Below, one piece after another: positions 18,918 through 27,707 of a stretch of 33,828 nucleotides of DNA. The position numbers were made by a program, and so were the translations under genes. The notes under the pieces were generated by a model. That model was not told where the DNA came from. It made no database searches and saw nothing but the letters and a program-made list of their open reading frames with translations. The stretch covers positions 1 to 33,828 of the forward strand of contig QNBK01000005.1 of assembly GCA_003644105.1 (NCBI GenBank). The letters are read 5' to 3'. This DNA is from Spirochaetota bacterium (lineage in GTDB: Bacteria > Spirochaetota > Spirochaetia > DSM-2461). The number at the start of each line of letters is the position of its first letter. The first letter of the stretch is position 1.

Positions 18918-20053
18918 AACGAACCCTTTCTACCTTCGGCCCTGGTACAGCCGAAGTTCCCACCTTCAAGGAGGCAGGAGTAAGTGCCCGGCTAAGCCAT
19001 GCTCCCGGCGATCCGGATAGTGTTTATCGACTGTACATTGAACGGGAAGGTTGTTCTGTCGAACTTTGCCCCTCTAAAGGGCTTTCAGTGCGGGATACCA
19101 CCCTTTCAGAGCGGCAGATATTCTGGGATGCTCCCCTACCGAACCTCCCGGATCCCCTTGATATCAATCTGGCCGGCGATATGTTAATTAATGACAACCC
19201 GATGCCAGGTTCCACCTGGGTAGCTTATTTTGCAGCCCATGTGGAAATGCTGGGGCTTAAGAACTGGGGGATGGCCTGTAAGTCGGATGAAACGGAGCTG
19301 CTCTGCCTCCATGGAAATGCTTCTATGATTCCAATCAAGGAGTTGACAGTTGAATTATCCAATGGCGGGGCTGTAATCCAGGGGAGCTTTTTCATCCGGG
19401 ATGCCAACGGTTGTTGGCCGCCATCCGGTTTACCGCCTTTATTCAAAGTGACAAAGCGTATCGAGCTCCTCCCAGGCCGAGATTCCCTGCTACTCACCGA
19501 TACCATTAAAAACGTCTCTGATAAAGCACTGTTCCCCGACTGGGGATATCATGTGCAGCTGCGCCCGGAGCCCGGATGCCGATTCACTATTCCATCAGAA
19601 TCAGCCCTGCCCAGAGGCGGCAGCAGACTACCCGATGATTACCAACTCTGGCATGAAGCACCAAATCCGCCGAAACGGGAAGAGAGAGGTTTTATTCATA
19701 AAGGAATCCGCTATGTGGCGCGATTCCCGGACGGTTCTCCCGGATGCGAAACCCTGCTGACTTATCCCGACGGTTCAGGTATCCGCTGCCTGTTACCGCC
19801 CTCCCCTTACCTGATGAGTTGGTTCTCCTGCGGTGGAGCTGATGACGATGAGTTTCTCTGGCCTGATGGTTCGAAGTGGCTGCACCGGAACTGGGACGGT
19901 GTCGGACCGGAAATCGGAGCCAGTTCTCTGGATCATGATGGTAATACCGATCCTGGAGTAACTGTGGAAGAGCTGAAACCAGGAGAATCGACTGTGCTGA
20001 ATATTCTCATCGAACCTTTTTTTAAAAAAATTGATATAGGAGCAAATGTATGA
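18914..20053 (+). CDS. DUF4432/aldose-1-epimerase (galactose mutarotase-fold)-like protein
   Basis: VELCPSKGLSVRDTTLSERQIFWDAP; ELLPGRDSLLLTDTIKNVSDKALFPDWGYHVQLRP; ATGA overlaps on both sides. Confidence 0.65.
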   Translation: MKRTLSTFGPGTAEVPTFKEAGVSARLSHAPGDPDSVYRLYIEREGCSVELCPSKGLSVRDTTLSERQIFWDAPLPNLPDPLDINLAGDMLINDNPMPGSTWVAYFAAHVEMLGLKNWGMACKSDETELLCLHGNASMIPIKELTVELSNGGAVIQGSFFIRDANGCWPPSGLPPLFKVTKRIELLPGRDSLLLTDTIKNVSDKALFPDWGYHVQLRPEPGCRFTIPSESALPRGGSRLPDDYQLWHEAPNPPKREERGFIHKGIRYVARFPDGSPGCETLLTYPDGSGIRCLLPPSPYLMSWFSCGGADDDEFLWPDGSKWLHRNWDGVGPEIGASSLDHDGNTDPGVTVEELKPGESTVLNILIEPFFKKIDIGANV

Positions 20054-21024
20054 AAAGAAAATACTCAGTTTTTCACATGAATGTTGGATCATGTTCCGAT
20101 CGGTATTGCGGATCCTATGGACCTGCATTCTCACTGGGCCAGCTGCTTGATCGTATCCAGTCGATTGAGTTGATAAACGGTGTCGACCTCGTGGCCACGC
20201 CTGATTTAATGAAACAATCTGAAATCCTTGGACGGGAAATTTCTTCCAGAAATCTTCAGGTTGTGTCCATCGCTGCTGATATTTTTTCTCAGGAAAAATG
20301 GAAGAAAGGCTCATTCTCCTCTCCCGATTCTAACGTGCGGAAAGAAGCTGTAAAACATGCCAAGGAAGTTATGGACCTTACCGAATCTCTTGGCGGGACA
20401 TTGCTCACAATCTGGCCGGGGCAGGATGGATATGATTATCTGTTTCAGACAGATTATGTACGGGCCAGAGAATGGTTCAGTGAAGGCATGGCAGAGCTTT
20501 GTGAGTATAAACCCGGTATGGAAGTTGGTTTAGAGTATAAGCAGAAAGAACCACGGACCCACTCTTTTGTAAATACCGTTGGAACAACACTCCTGATGGC
20601 CCAGGCTTCAGGTAAGGAAAACTGCAAGGTAATACTGGATTTCGGTCATGCTTTACTTGGATATGAAAATCCGGCTGAATCTCTGGCAATTCTCAGCCAG
20701 TACGGTAACAGACTCGCTCATATCCACATAAACGATAACTATCGGTTATGGGACGACGATATGATCGTTGGAACTGTAAGAGTTCATGAGTTCCTTGAAT
20801 TCTTCTATTGGCTGAGGAAAACGGGGTATGAAGGATGGATTACTATCGATCAGTTCCCCTACAGGGAAGATGGTAAAGCTGCTGTCGAAGAAAGCGCCAA
20901 GTGGCTAGATTACATAGAGAGTCTTCTGGATTCCGCAAATATGGATGAAATCGAAAGCGTAATCCGTGAAAACGACGGTGTAGCATCCTCAAGATTAATG
21001 AGGAAGCTTCTTCAAGGAAGTTAA
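20050..21024 (+). CDS. Sugar phosphate isomerase/epimerase (second TIM barrel)
   Basis: GTLLTIWPGQDGYDY; KVILDFGHALLGYENPAES; LAHIHINDNY; GWITIDQFPYRED. Confidence 0.88.
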   Translation: MKRKYSVFHMNVGSCSDRYCGSYGPAFSLGQLLDRIQSIELINGVDLVATPDLMKQSEILGREISSRNLQVVSIAADIFSQEKWKKGSFSSPDSNVRKEAVKHAKEVMDLTESLGGTLLTIWPGQDGYDYLFQTDYVRAREWFSEGMAELCEYKPGMEVGLEYKQKEPRTHSFVNTVGTTLLMAQASGKENCKVILDFGHALLGYENPAESLAILSQYGNRLAHIHINDNYRLWDDDMIVGTVRVHEFLEFFYWLRKTGYEGWITIDQFPYREDGKAAVEESAKWLDYIESLLDSANMDEIESVIRENDGVASSRLMRKLLQGS

Positions 21025-21131
21025 AGAATGAAGAAGCAGTGAGTTCATAATTCCCGCTGCTTCCTGCTTCATAAAAAGGATTATAAACAAAAAAACCTTG
21101 CTGGCGTATCAACATCATGGATTGACGGAGA

Positions 21132-22028
21132 TTACATCTTAAAGTCAATTTTCTCTGACTCGCCATTTAAAAAGCGATTGATAAACGAACACTCATCCCG
21201 GATAAGATCTGACAGATATATCCAGAAATCTTTATTCTCCACAGTGTCTTTTACAATCTTTGGTGGAAGAAAGCGCTTCATTTCATAAATAAAAGAATCC
21301 CGCAGTGAAGGATCTTCAACTATTAATCTGCTCCGTTCATTCATCAGTTCCGAGAACTCCCCTATACCCCGTCCATGATCGTGTATTTTTTCAGGTATAA
21401 GCTTAATCGGCAGGGTAACTCCCTGCTGTTTCAGCCAAACGATGTCCCACAGGTCTCTGTTTTTCAACCGGTTGGGCCTCAGGGAAAAGGCCACAAGTTT
21501 ATCCGCAAATATTTCTTCACGGCTTTCCGCCTGGAGAATAAGAGAGGAAGTACCCATATCAACCCCATAATGATTCTGTAATATCATTGGCTTCCGGTCG
21601 TAGCTGGGTACAGCACAAATATCAATATGAATTTTTTGAGCAGGAATATCTTTACTCAGGGGCTGTGTTACAACTCTAATCTTCCATGTATCAACATTAC
21701 CGCTTTCTTTGTTCGGTTCACTCACTTCTATCTGCAATTCATATTTATTATGCAGATGTTCACTCAGTATTGCCCCGAAACCATCCAGTATTTCACGTTT
21801 AAATTCTTTTCCTCCAGAGAAATCAAGATCCTCACTCAGGCGATTGGATCCATAACAAGTCCGCAGGCAAGTGCCGCCAATAAACGTGAGCTCATTAAGC
21901 AGACCAAACGATCCCATTTCCCGCAAAATATCATGGTGCAGCAGCTCTTTTTCCACTACTATTTTCCTGGAGACCAAATCCTTCTGGTTCAACAAAGCTT
22001 CTGAAACCAGTTTATCAAACAAGCTCAC
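21132..22028 (-). CDS. abiEii: Nucleotidyltransferase toxin, AbiEii family
   Basis: LTFIGGTCLRTCYGSNRLSEDLDFSGG nucleotidyltransferase motif; EIFADKLVAFSLRPNRLKNRDLWDIVWL. Confidence 0.92.
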   Translation of the reverse strand: MSLFDKLVSEALLNQKDLVSRKIVVEKELLHHDILREMGSFGLLNELTFIGGTCLRTCYGSNRLSEDLDFSGGKEFKREILDGFGAILSEHLHNKYELQIEVSEPNKESGNVDTWKIRVVTQPLSKDIPAQKIHIDICAVPSYDRKPMILQNHYGVDMGTSSLILQAESREEIFADKLVAFSLRPNRLKNRDLWDIVWLKQQGVTLPIKLIPEKIHDHGRGIGEFSELMNERSRLIVEDPSLRDSFIYEMKRFLPPKIVKDTVENKDFWIYLSDLIRDECSFINRFLNGESEKIDFKM

Positions 22029-22563
22029 GAATCGCCTCCATATCTATCAGATCAGTACCGCGTCTTGTATAAACCATATCCTGCAGAGCTAAAGCTACAG
22101 ACGCACGCCAGAGCCGATTGTGGGAATCGTAACTTATTTGGGAAGCGGCTTCAGACTGTGATTTTTTTGTATGAACAAATTCTATATGACCAAACTCTCC
22201 ACATTCAATAATACTGCTGCGCCCGGAACTCATTATTGCAATCCAATTTAAAGGTATTTGCGAGATTACTCCCGCATCACTTAAAACAGTTTCAAGGCTT
22301 AAATAATTAAAATAATCAGCACGTAACCGTGCGGCCGTATGGTATAAAACTGATCCTGAAGGGTAATTGACATTTGGATACAGATAGATTCCGCGGCATA
22401 CACGTTTGAGTAGTCCATTTTTCCCCGAGCGGGCAAGCAAAGACTTAAAAGCCGAATAACTCAGCTCTGGCAGGATCGTCCTTAAATCGTTTAAAGAAAA
22501 CAGATATCTTTCTTCATCAGCAAGAGATGCCAGTGTTTGTGTTAAGATCTTTACCGGCTGCAT
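22015..22563 (-). CDS. abiEi: AbiEi-type antitoxin / autoregulator
   Basis: Wing-helix-like N-terminus LFSLNDLRTILPELSYSAFKSLLARSGKNGLLKRVCRGIYLYP; 14-nt overlap with abiEii. Start set at MQPVKI because the longer ORF would translate through the operator/promoter palindrome. Confidence 0.85.
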   Translation of the reverse strand: MQPVKILTQTLASLADEERYLFSLNDLRTILPELSYSAFKSLLARSGKNGLLKRVCRGIYLYPNVNYPSGSVLYHTAARLRADYFNYLSLETVLSDAGVISQIPLNWIAIMSSGRSSIIECGEFGHIEFVHTKKSQSEAASQISYDSHNRLWRASVALALQDMVYTRRGTDLIDMEAIRELV

Positions 22564-22571
22564 ATTAATCC

Positions 22572-22614
22572 AAGTATACACTAAGTAACACATTTTGCAA
22601 CTTTGTGTATACTT
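22572..22614 (-). promoter_or_regulatory. AbiEi operator/promoter inverted repeat
   Basis: AAGTATACACTAAG (22572-22585) and CTTTGTGTATACTT (22601-22614): 13/14 inverted match. Minus strand reads TTGCAA-16 nt-TATACT inside the palindrome. Confidence 0.75.
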
Positions 22615-22677
22615 AAACCCATTAATTCTCAAAGCGACCCATTTGTAGCAAATATCCGAGCAGTGTATTAAACAATA

Positions 22678-23283
22678 TCAAGAATCTAAACCTGTAATTA
22701 TTTTAAATAGATTTTCAGCAACAGCCTCATGTCCCTTGTTGTTCAGATGGACAAGATCCTTATCATAAAACACCTTTTCATCCAGTAATCTATGTAAATC
22801 CAATAAGTTCAGATTATACTCATTTGCCATTTCAGCAACCTGTGGAACAATTTCATTCGTCAGAATCTCATCAAAAAGAACTTTATATGGATTCCCGGGA
22901 AAAATCCGTGCCGGGGTACACAGGATAACAGTTGGTCCGGATTTGAGATTTTTTATTCGTTCAATCATGATGGAATAATCCCTCCGGAAGTATTTCCCGT
23001 GAACCTTCCAATTATAATCCTTAGAATCATTGGCACCAAATTCCAAGTTAACAATATCAGGGTTGGATACAATTAAGGCATTAAACTTTTCGTTCATAAC
23101 ATAGGGATCGTCCATTGAGAACGTGACTGTGGTATTAAACCTTCCAAAGTTCATTACCTCATAGGACTTCCCCAGTAAAAACTGAAGGAAATATGTATAT
23201 GGCGTATAATTCAGCTCTCCCGGCCAGCCGTCGGTATTACTGTCTCCCCCGCAGGAAATGCGAGTTTTTCTGTTTTTATTCAT
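22678..23283 (-). CDS. SGNH/GDSL-family hydrolase
   Basis: RISCGGDSNTDGWPG (block I), NLEFGANDSKDYNW (GxND block), DLVHLNNKGHEAVAE (DxxH block). Confidence 0.9.
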   Translation of the reverse strand: MNKNRKTRISCGGDSNTDGWPGELNYTPYTYFLQFLLGKSYEVMNFGRFNTTVTFSMDDPYVMNEKFNALIVSNPDIVNLEFGANDSKDYNWKVHGKYFRRDYSIMIERIKNLKSGPTVILCTPARIFPGNPYKVLFDEILTNEIVPQVAEMANEYNLNLLDLHRLLDEKVFYDKDLVHLNNKGHEAVAENLFKIITGLDS

Positions 23284-23301
23284 TATTCAGGATTTTTCAT
23301 T

Positions 23302-24609
23302 CTATGTTATTCTGAACAGCCGGGCTGGTGTATCGATAAACATCCAGTGAAGGATCTCCTTAGCCCGGTCAATATCCATAACGCCTTTCCCTACAACAAT
23401 GGACAAAGCCTTTGAAACATTTTCCCGGGCCATAGCCACATGACCGTAAACTCCGTCCACAAAAAAGTAGTCTCCTCCGAACGCACTGATTTTATTGGCG
23501 GGAACCAGATCCATCCATTCAACCAGGGCATTCACCGATGCTTCCGGTGAAATAATATGTGCCCAGGCCATGTCGATGTATACGTTAGGGAAATTCTTAC
23601 TGATTACCCCCAGGGATTTTTCATAAGGATATCCGATGTGGAAAATATCAAACTTAACACCGGGATACTCAAGAAAAAGATTGATCATAAGCTCCGGGTT
23701 GGAATTATTTATCAGATTTCCATTACCTTCCTGAAGTCCAGTATGAAACTGGTATGTCAGCTCCCGATCTTCCGCCAGTTTCAGAATATGATGCATCATG
23801 TGGTCCTGAAACTCCCGTGGTAATACGGTTCGGGTAACATGCACACTTCGGGGGTGTGTCCCGTTCAGTAGTTCACAGAATTGAGCGTCCGCGATATTGT
23901 ACGGAACTTTCTCATAACGCAGCGGCCTCTCATAGGCCAGGCCTGATTTCAGGCCGACAATCCCGAACTTCCGAATCGCTTCATCAAGATGGAACGCAGC
24001 AACCGTCTTCCAATCATCTAGTGAGTGAATCAAGATTCCGGCTTCTTTCCCTGCTTTCCGTATCCCCTGCATTGAATCGGGATTGATAAACCAGTCCATT
24101 CGAAAAACCGGTCGATAAAACGCTGTGTCGGGCGTTTCTTCCATTTTCTCAACAACTGTATCCAGTACGGACACTGAAATCCGGCTTTTTTCTTTCAGGA
24201 CGTAGTTGTAATGACTTCTGATTCCTTCAGCGCTGGCTTTCCGGGCTTCAAGAAACTTGCTATTTAAGTCTTCAATTGTTTCCTTACGAACTCCATCAAC
24301 ATCATAGAGATCCCGGGCCGCTCGATCGAGAGACCGTGCATAGCCCGTGTTCTGTGCAGCAAACCAGTAAGGTTCCACAAGTTTCCAGCGTTCCATGAAA
24401 CTGAGTTCTGATTCGGAATTCCGTACTAACTCCAGATTTTCAGGAGAAAGACCCGCAGAAACCAGATCGCAGGAAAAATACAACTGCAGCCAATCAGAGA
24501 GGACATCCCGTGGCTCATTGATCCAGATTTCCTCTCTCATCAGATGCTCATGAGTATCTATTATCTCAAGGCTCCATGAATAATCCAATAAATTGTCATA
24601 TACACTCAT
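23302..24609 (-). CDS. Amidohydrolase-superfamily protein (Amidohydro_2 / uronate isomerase-like)
   Basis: EIIDTHEHLMREE metal-binding motif; VKFDIFHIGYPYEKSLGVISKNFPNVYIDMAWAHIISPE; FGGDYFFVDG. Confidence 0.85.
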   Translation of the reverse strand: MSVYDNLLDYSWSLEIIDTHEHLMREEIWINEPRDVLSDWLQLYFSCDLVSAGLSPENLELVRNSESELSFMERWKLVEPYWFAAQNTGYARSLDRAARDLYDVDGVRKETIEDLNSKFLEARKASAEGIRSHYNYVLKEKSRISVSVLDTVVEKMEETPDTAFYRPVFRMDWFINPDSMQGIRKAGKEAGILIHSLDDWKTVAAFHLDEAIRKFGIVGLKSGLAYERPLRYEKVPYNIADAQFCELLNGTHPRSVHVTRTVLPREFQDHMMHHILKLAEDRELTYQFHTGLQEGNGNLINNSNPELMINLFLEYPGVKFDIFHIGYPYEKSLGVISKNFPNVYIDMAWAHIISPEASVNALVEWMDLVPANKISAFGGDYFFVDGVYGHVAMARENVSKALSIVVGKGVMDIDRAKEILHWMFIDTPARLFRIT

Positions 24610-24747
24610 ATTTTCTCCCTATATTTCATTATTATTATCCTCTTAGCAACCTCCATTAATACTATTTCATTTAAGATTAGAATACCTCAACTGAATCATT
24701 AAGTGCACATAATAATCGATATTTACAATCAAAACAGGAGTAACAAT

Positions 24748-24801
24748 ATGCTATTATTTCATCTGTCAGTGCTTATACTTTTGACAGAATTAGAACCATA
24801 A
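24748..24801 (+). CDS. 17-aa upstream ORF before the GH172 gene
   Basis: MLLFHLSVLILLTELEP*; SD aggag 7 nt before ATG. Confidence 0.25.
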   Translation: MLLFHLSVLILLTELEP

Positions 24802-24831
24802 GTCAATGCTAATCAGGAAGGTAGTTTTTCA

Positions 24832-25935
24832 ATGATCGAAACTATTGGAACATCAATCAGAGATTTATACAAACCACGGCCTGGTAGACGGCTGCGAACA
24901 TCCAGTTATGATAAAACCGGTGGCAACAGGGATTTTCTCCGAATAGAATCAGGAGAAAGTAAAATAATATTTAATACTTCAGGTGCTGGCTGTATTACCC
25001 ATATTTGGTTAACCGTTATGGAAGAGGCAGACGGCAACGCACCCTTCTTACCAAGGAAAGTGGTACTTCGTATGTTCTGGGATGGAGAGTCTCACCCAAG
25101 TGTAGAAGCTCCCCTAGGTGATTTCTTCGGAATGGGACACGGTCTTACCAGAAACTATAGTTCTGCTGTACTTGCCATGAGCCCTGAGGATGGAAAGGCA
25201 TTTAACAGCTTTTTCCCAATGCCTTATGAATCAGAAGGAAGAATTGAACTCCAGAATGATTCAGAAAAAACAATCCGTATCTATTATTATGTTGATTACG
25301 AAGGATACTCCAAACTTTTAGATAGCCCGTTACGGTTTCACAGTATGTGGAAAAGGGAGATTACCAAAGGAATCGCTACAGATTCTGACGACAATGCAAT
25401 GCTTCTATTCTCAGGAAAAAATACCACTGGTAATAACAACTATGAGATTCTTAAGGCTGAAGGCAAAGGGCATTATGTAGGCTGCAACATGAATATTCAT
25501 AACCTTCGAGCAACCAGGGAATGGAACTGGTATGGTGAAGGAGATGATATGATTTTCATCGATGATGAAAACTGGCCTCCAGTCCTGCACGGAACTGGCA
25601 TGGAAGATTATTTCAACACTGCATGGTGTCCATCTCAGGAATATCATGGATTATATCACGGTATTCTTCTTAGCGGAGATGCCAACTGGTCAGGAAAGGT
25701 TTCGTATTATCGCTATCATATTCAGGATCCGATAATGTTTGATAGATCAATTCGTGTAACGATTGAACATGGTCATAATAATCAACGAAGTGATGACTAC
25801 TCATCTACCGCATATTGGTATCAAACAGAACCACATATAACCTGGTCTAAAATACTAAATGTTACTGACAGGATGCCACTTCCGGACATTCTTCCATTCA
25901 ACAATGACTCAATGAATAAATGTTTTGATTACTAA
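24832..25935 (+). CDS. GH172 (DUF2961) glycoside hydrolase-like protein
   Basis: GAGCITHIWLTV, PLGDFFGMGHGL, GTGMEDYFNTAWCPSQEYHGLYHGI, typical of DUF2961/GH172; no signal peptide. Confidence 0.9.
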   Translation: MIETIGTSIRDLYKPRPGRRLRTSSYDKTGGNRDFLRIESGESKIIFNTSGAGCITHIWLTVMEEADGNAPFLPRKVVLRMFWDGESHPSVEAPLGDFFGMGHGLTRNYSSAVLAMSPEDGKAFNSFFPMPYESEGRIELQNDSEKTIRIYYYVDYEGYSKLLDSPLRFHSMWKREITKGIATDSDDNAMLLFSGKNTTGNNNYEILKAEGKGHYVGCNMNIHNLRATREWNWYGEGDDMIFIDDENWPPVLHGTGMEDYFNTAWCPSQEYHGLYHGILLSGDANWSGKVSYYRYHIQDPIMFDRSIRVTIEHGHNNQRSDDYSSTAYWYQTEPHITWSKILNVTDRMPLPDILPFNNDSMNKCFDY

Positions 25936-26064
25936 TTGAATCTGATACTTTCTTAGATTTAATATTGCAGATATTATTCCTCATAAAAGACTAACTACTC
26001 AATGTTTTTCATCATTCAAAATGTTTATATAATTACACTTCAGCTCTATATATCCAAAACAAAT

Positions 26065-26645
26065 TCACAAAGAATCTCTGCATGCAACAGTTTGATGGCC
26101 TTTGTTAATTAGATGTATTTTATCAATATCAAATAGAGAAAGATCATATTTTTAAACAAAATGCGAATGTATATCTATCAGAGATAGCTTCTTTTATTCA
26201 GCAATTCTTCGTATTGTTAGCGCAACTTCATTTTGCATAATCTGACAGATTAATTTAAAAGAATTATCAGGTGTTATTGGTACCGAAGTGTAAAGAAAAT
26301 ATATAGAATCTGGTCTAAGTTCAAAAAGTTATCAACCAATAAAATATAGTCTTTTTCAAAATCGACACCATGACTGGTCCAATTATATTCATTGCATTCA
26401 TTGCCGCCAATCATGATAGTAACGATGTCAGGTTCAGATTTAATCGCCTTACGGTATACTTCGTTATCTACATACGGATCGTCCATAGGTAAAGTTGCTT
26501 TTGTATTGAACTTTCCAAAATTTATTATATTGTACTTTACTCCAAGCTTATCCTGTAGATATGTTGTATTTGGTGAGTAATTCAATTCATCTGGTTATCC
26601 ATCGGTATTGCTATCCCTAATACAAGATATTAGTTTCTTTCTATC
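26065..26645 (-). pseudogene. Decayed SGNH/GDSL hydrolase, paralogue of 22678..23283
   Basis: Co-linear similarity: DRKKLISCIRDSNTDG*PDELNYSPN..., FGKFNTKATLPMDDPYVDNE, EPDIVTIMIGGNECNEYNW, then a frameshift near 26310 and SVPITPDNSFKLICQIMQNEV...RRIAE*KKLSLIDIHSHFV*KYDLSLFDIDKIHLINKGHQTVA. Confidence 0.85.
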
Positions 26646-26668
26646 CTTTAAATATTCATATTTTTCTC

Positions 26669-27691
26669 TTAGCCTTTTAATGCACCTGAAAGAGCAGATC
26701 TAACAAATAGATTTTGGAATGACAAATAAATAATAATAACTGGCATAATTGATAAACAAAGGCCTGCATAAATAGCTTGATAATTTGTTGTAAACGTTCC
26801 CTGTAATGCATTAATCATTGGAACAAGTGTGAATTTTTCTTCTTTCAGAAAAACAAGACCCTGTAAAAGATCGTTCCATATAATAGGAAAGGTAATTGCT
26901 GCAAAAGTTGCGAATGGTACTTTTGTTAGAGGTAATAAAATGTGAATGAAGTACTGAAGCCTGTTTCCACCATCAATTTCCACTGATTCCTTGAGAGTTG
27001 TAGGTATTCCTGATATAAAAGAAGTGAAAATCATTACCGGAATTGCACCTCCTTTTACAAAGAGTAAAAAGAGAGCGAAATAAGAATTTGCCAATCCCAG
27101 GAATCTTCCTAGAATAATATATACTGGAATAATTATCATCACAGGTGTAATAATCATCTGAAGCATGTATATCACATAAATCCAGCTATGCCATCTCTTA
27201 CGAAAACCGGCAAGAACAGATCCTGTTGCTATCGCAAGAAAACCGCCAACAACCAAACTAGAGAATGTTATAACTATTGTCATAACTAAAGATCTGACTA
27301 TTCGTTGATCCGTTAATATAGTAATCCAACCGTTATATTTTATATAAGGGTTGAAATAGTCAGTAATTACCTGTGAAGATATATCGTGTTCCTCAGCAAT
27401 TTTCGTCCAGGTTTTATTTGGATTTATGTATCCGGATAAACTCAATTCTTTCTTGGCCTTTGTTAAGTCAATATTATAATATGTTGCCAGATTCCCATAG
27501 GTACTTTCCATATTGAAGTCTTCAAGTTCGGGAGGAATTAAGTGGAATACAGCAGATTTATTTGTTGGGACAAAGGATCTCACAACAAGAAAATAAAACG
27601 GGATAATCGTAATGATTGAATAAATAATTAGTATAAGGCTTATTAAGAAAATAACAAATTTTTTTTTATTAATTTCAATTATGTTTGTCAT
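26669..27691 (-). CDS. CUT1 carbohydrate ABC transporter permease, MalG/LplC-like, long first periplasmic loop
   Basis: EAA-like loop TTLKESVEIDGGNRLQYFIHILLPLTKVPFATFAAITFPIIWND; multi-TM profile. Confidence 0.9.
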   Translation of the reverse strand: MTNIIEINKKKFVIFLISLILIIYSIITIIPFYFLVVRSFVPTNKSAVFHLIPPELEDFNMESTYGNLATYYNIDLTKAKKELSLSGYINPNKTWTKIAEEHDISSQVITDYFNPYIKYNGWITILTDQRIVRSLVMTIVITFSSLVVGGFLAIATGSVLAGFRKRWHSWIYVIYMLQMIITPVMIIIPVYIILGRFLGLANSYFALFLLFVKGGAIPVMIFTSFISGIPTTLKESVEIDGGNRLQYFIHILLPLTKVPFATFAAITFPIIWNDLLQGLVFLKEEKFTLVPMINALQGTFTTNYQAIYAGLCLSIMPVIIIYLSFQNLFVRSALSGALKG

Positions 27692-27707
27692 CCGAATTTC
27701 CCCTCCT

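Noticed and set aside
21033-21063. Hairpin GAAGCAGTG...CGCTGCTTC after the long + operon
   Set aside because: 9-bp stem without a clear U-tract on the + strand; could be a terminator but evidence is insufficient to list.
22564-22632. N-terminal extension of AbiEi (MRINGFKYTQSCKMCYLVYTWIN)
   Set aside because: It would be encoded by the operator palindrome and promoter; the internal Met at 22563 fits better.
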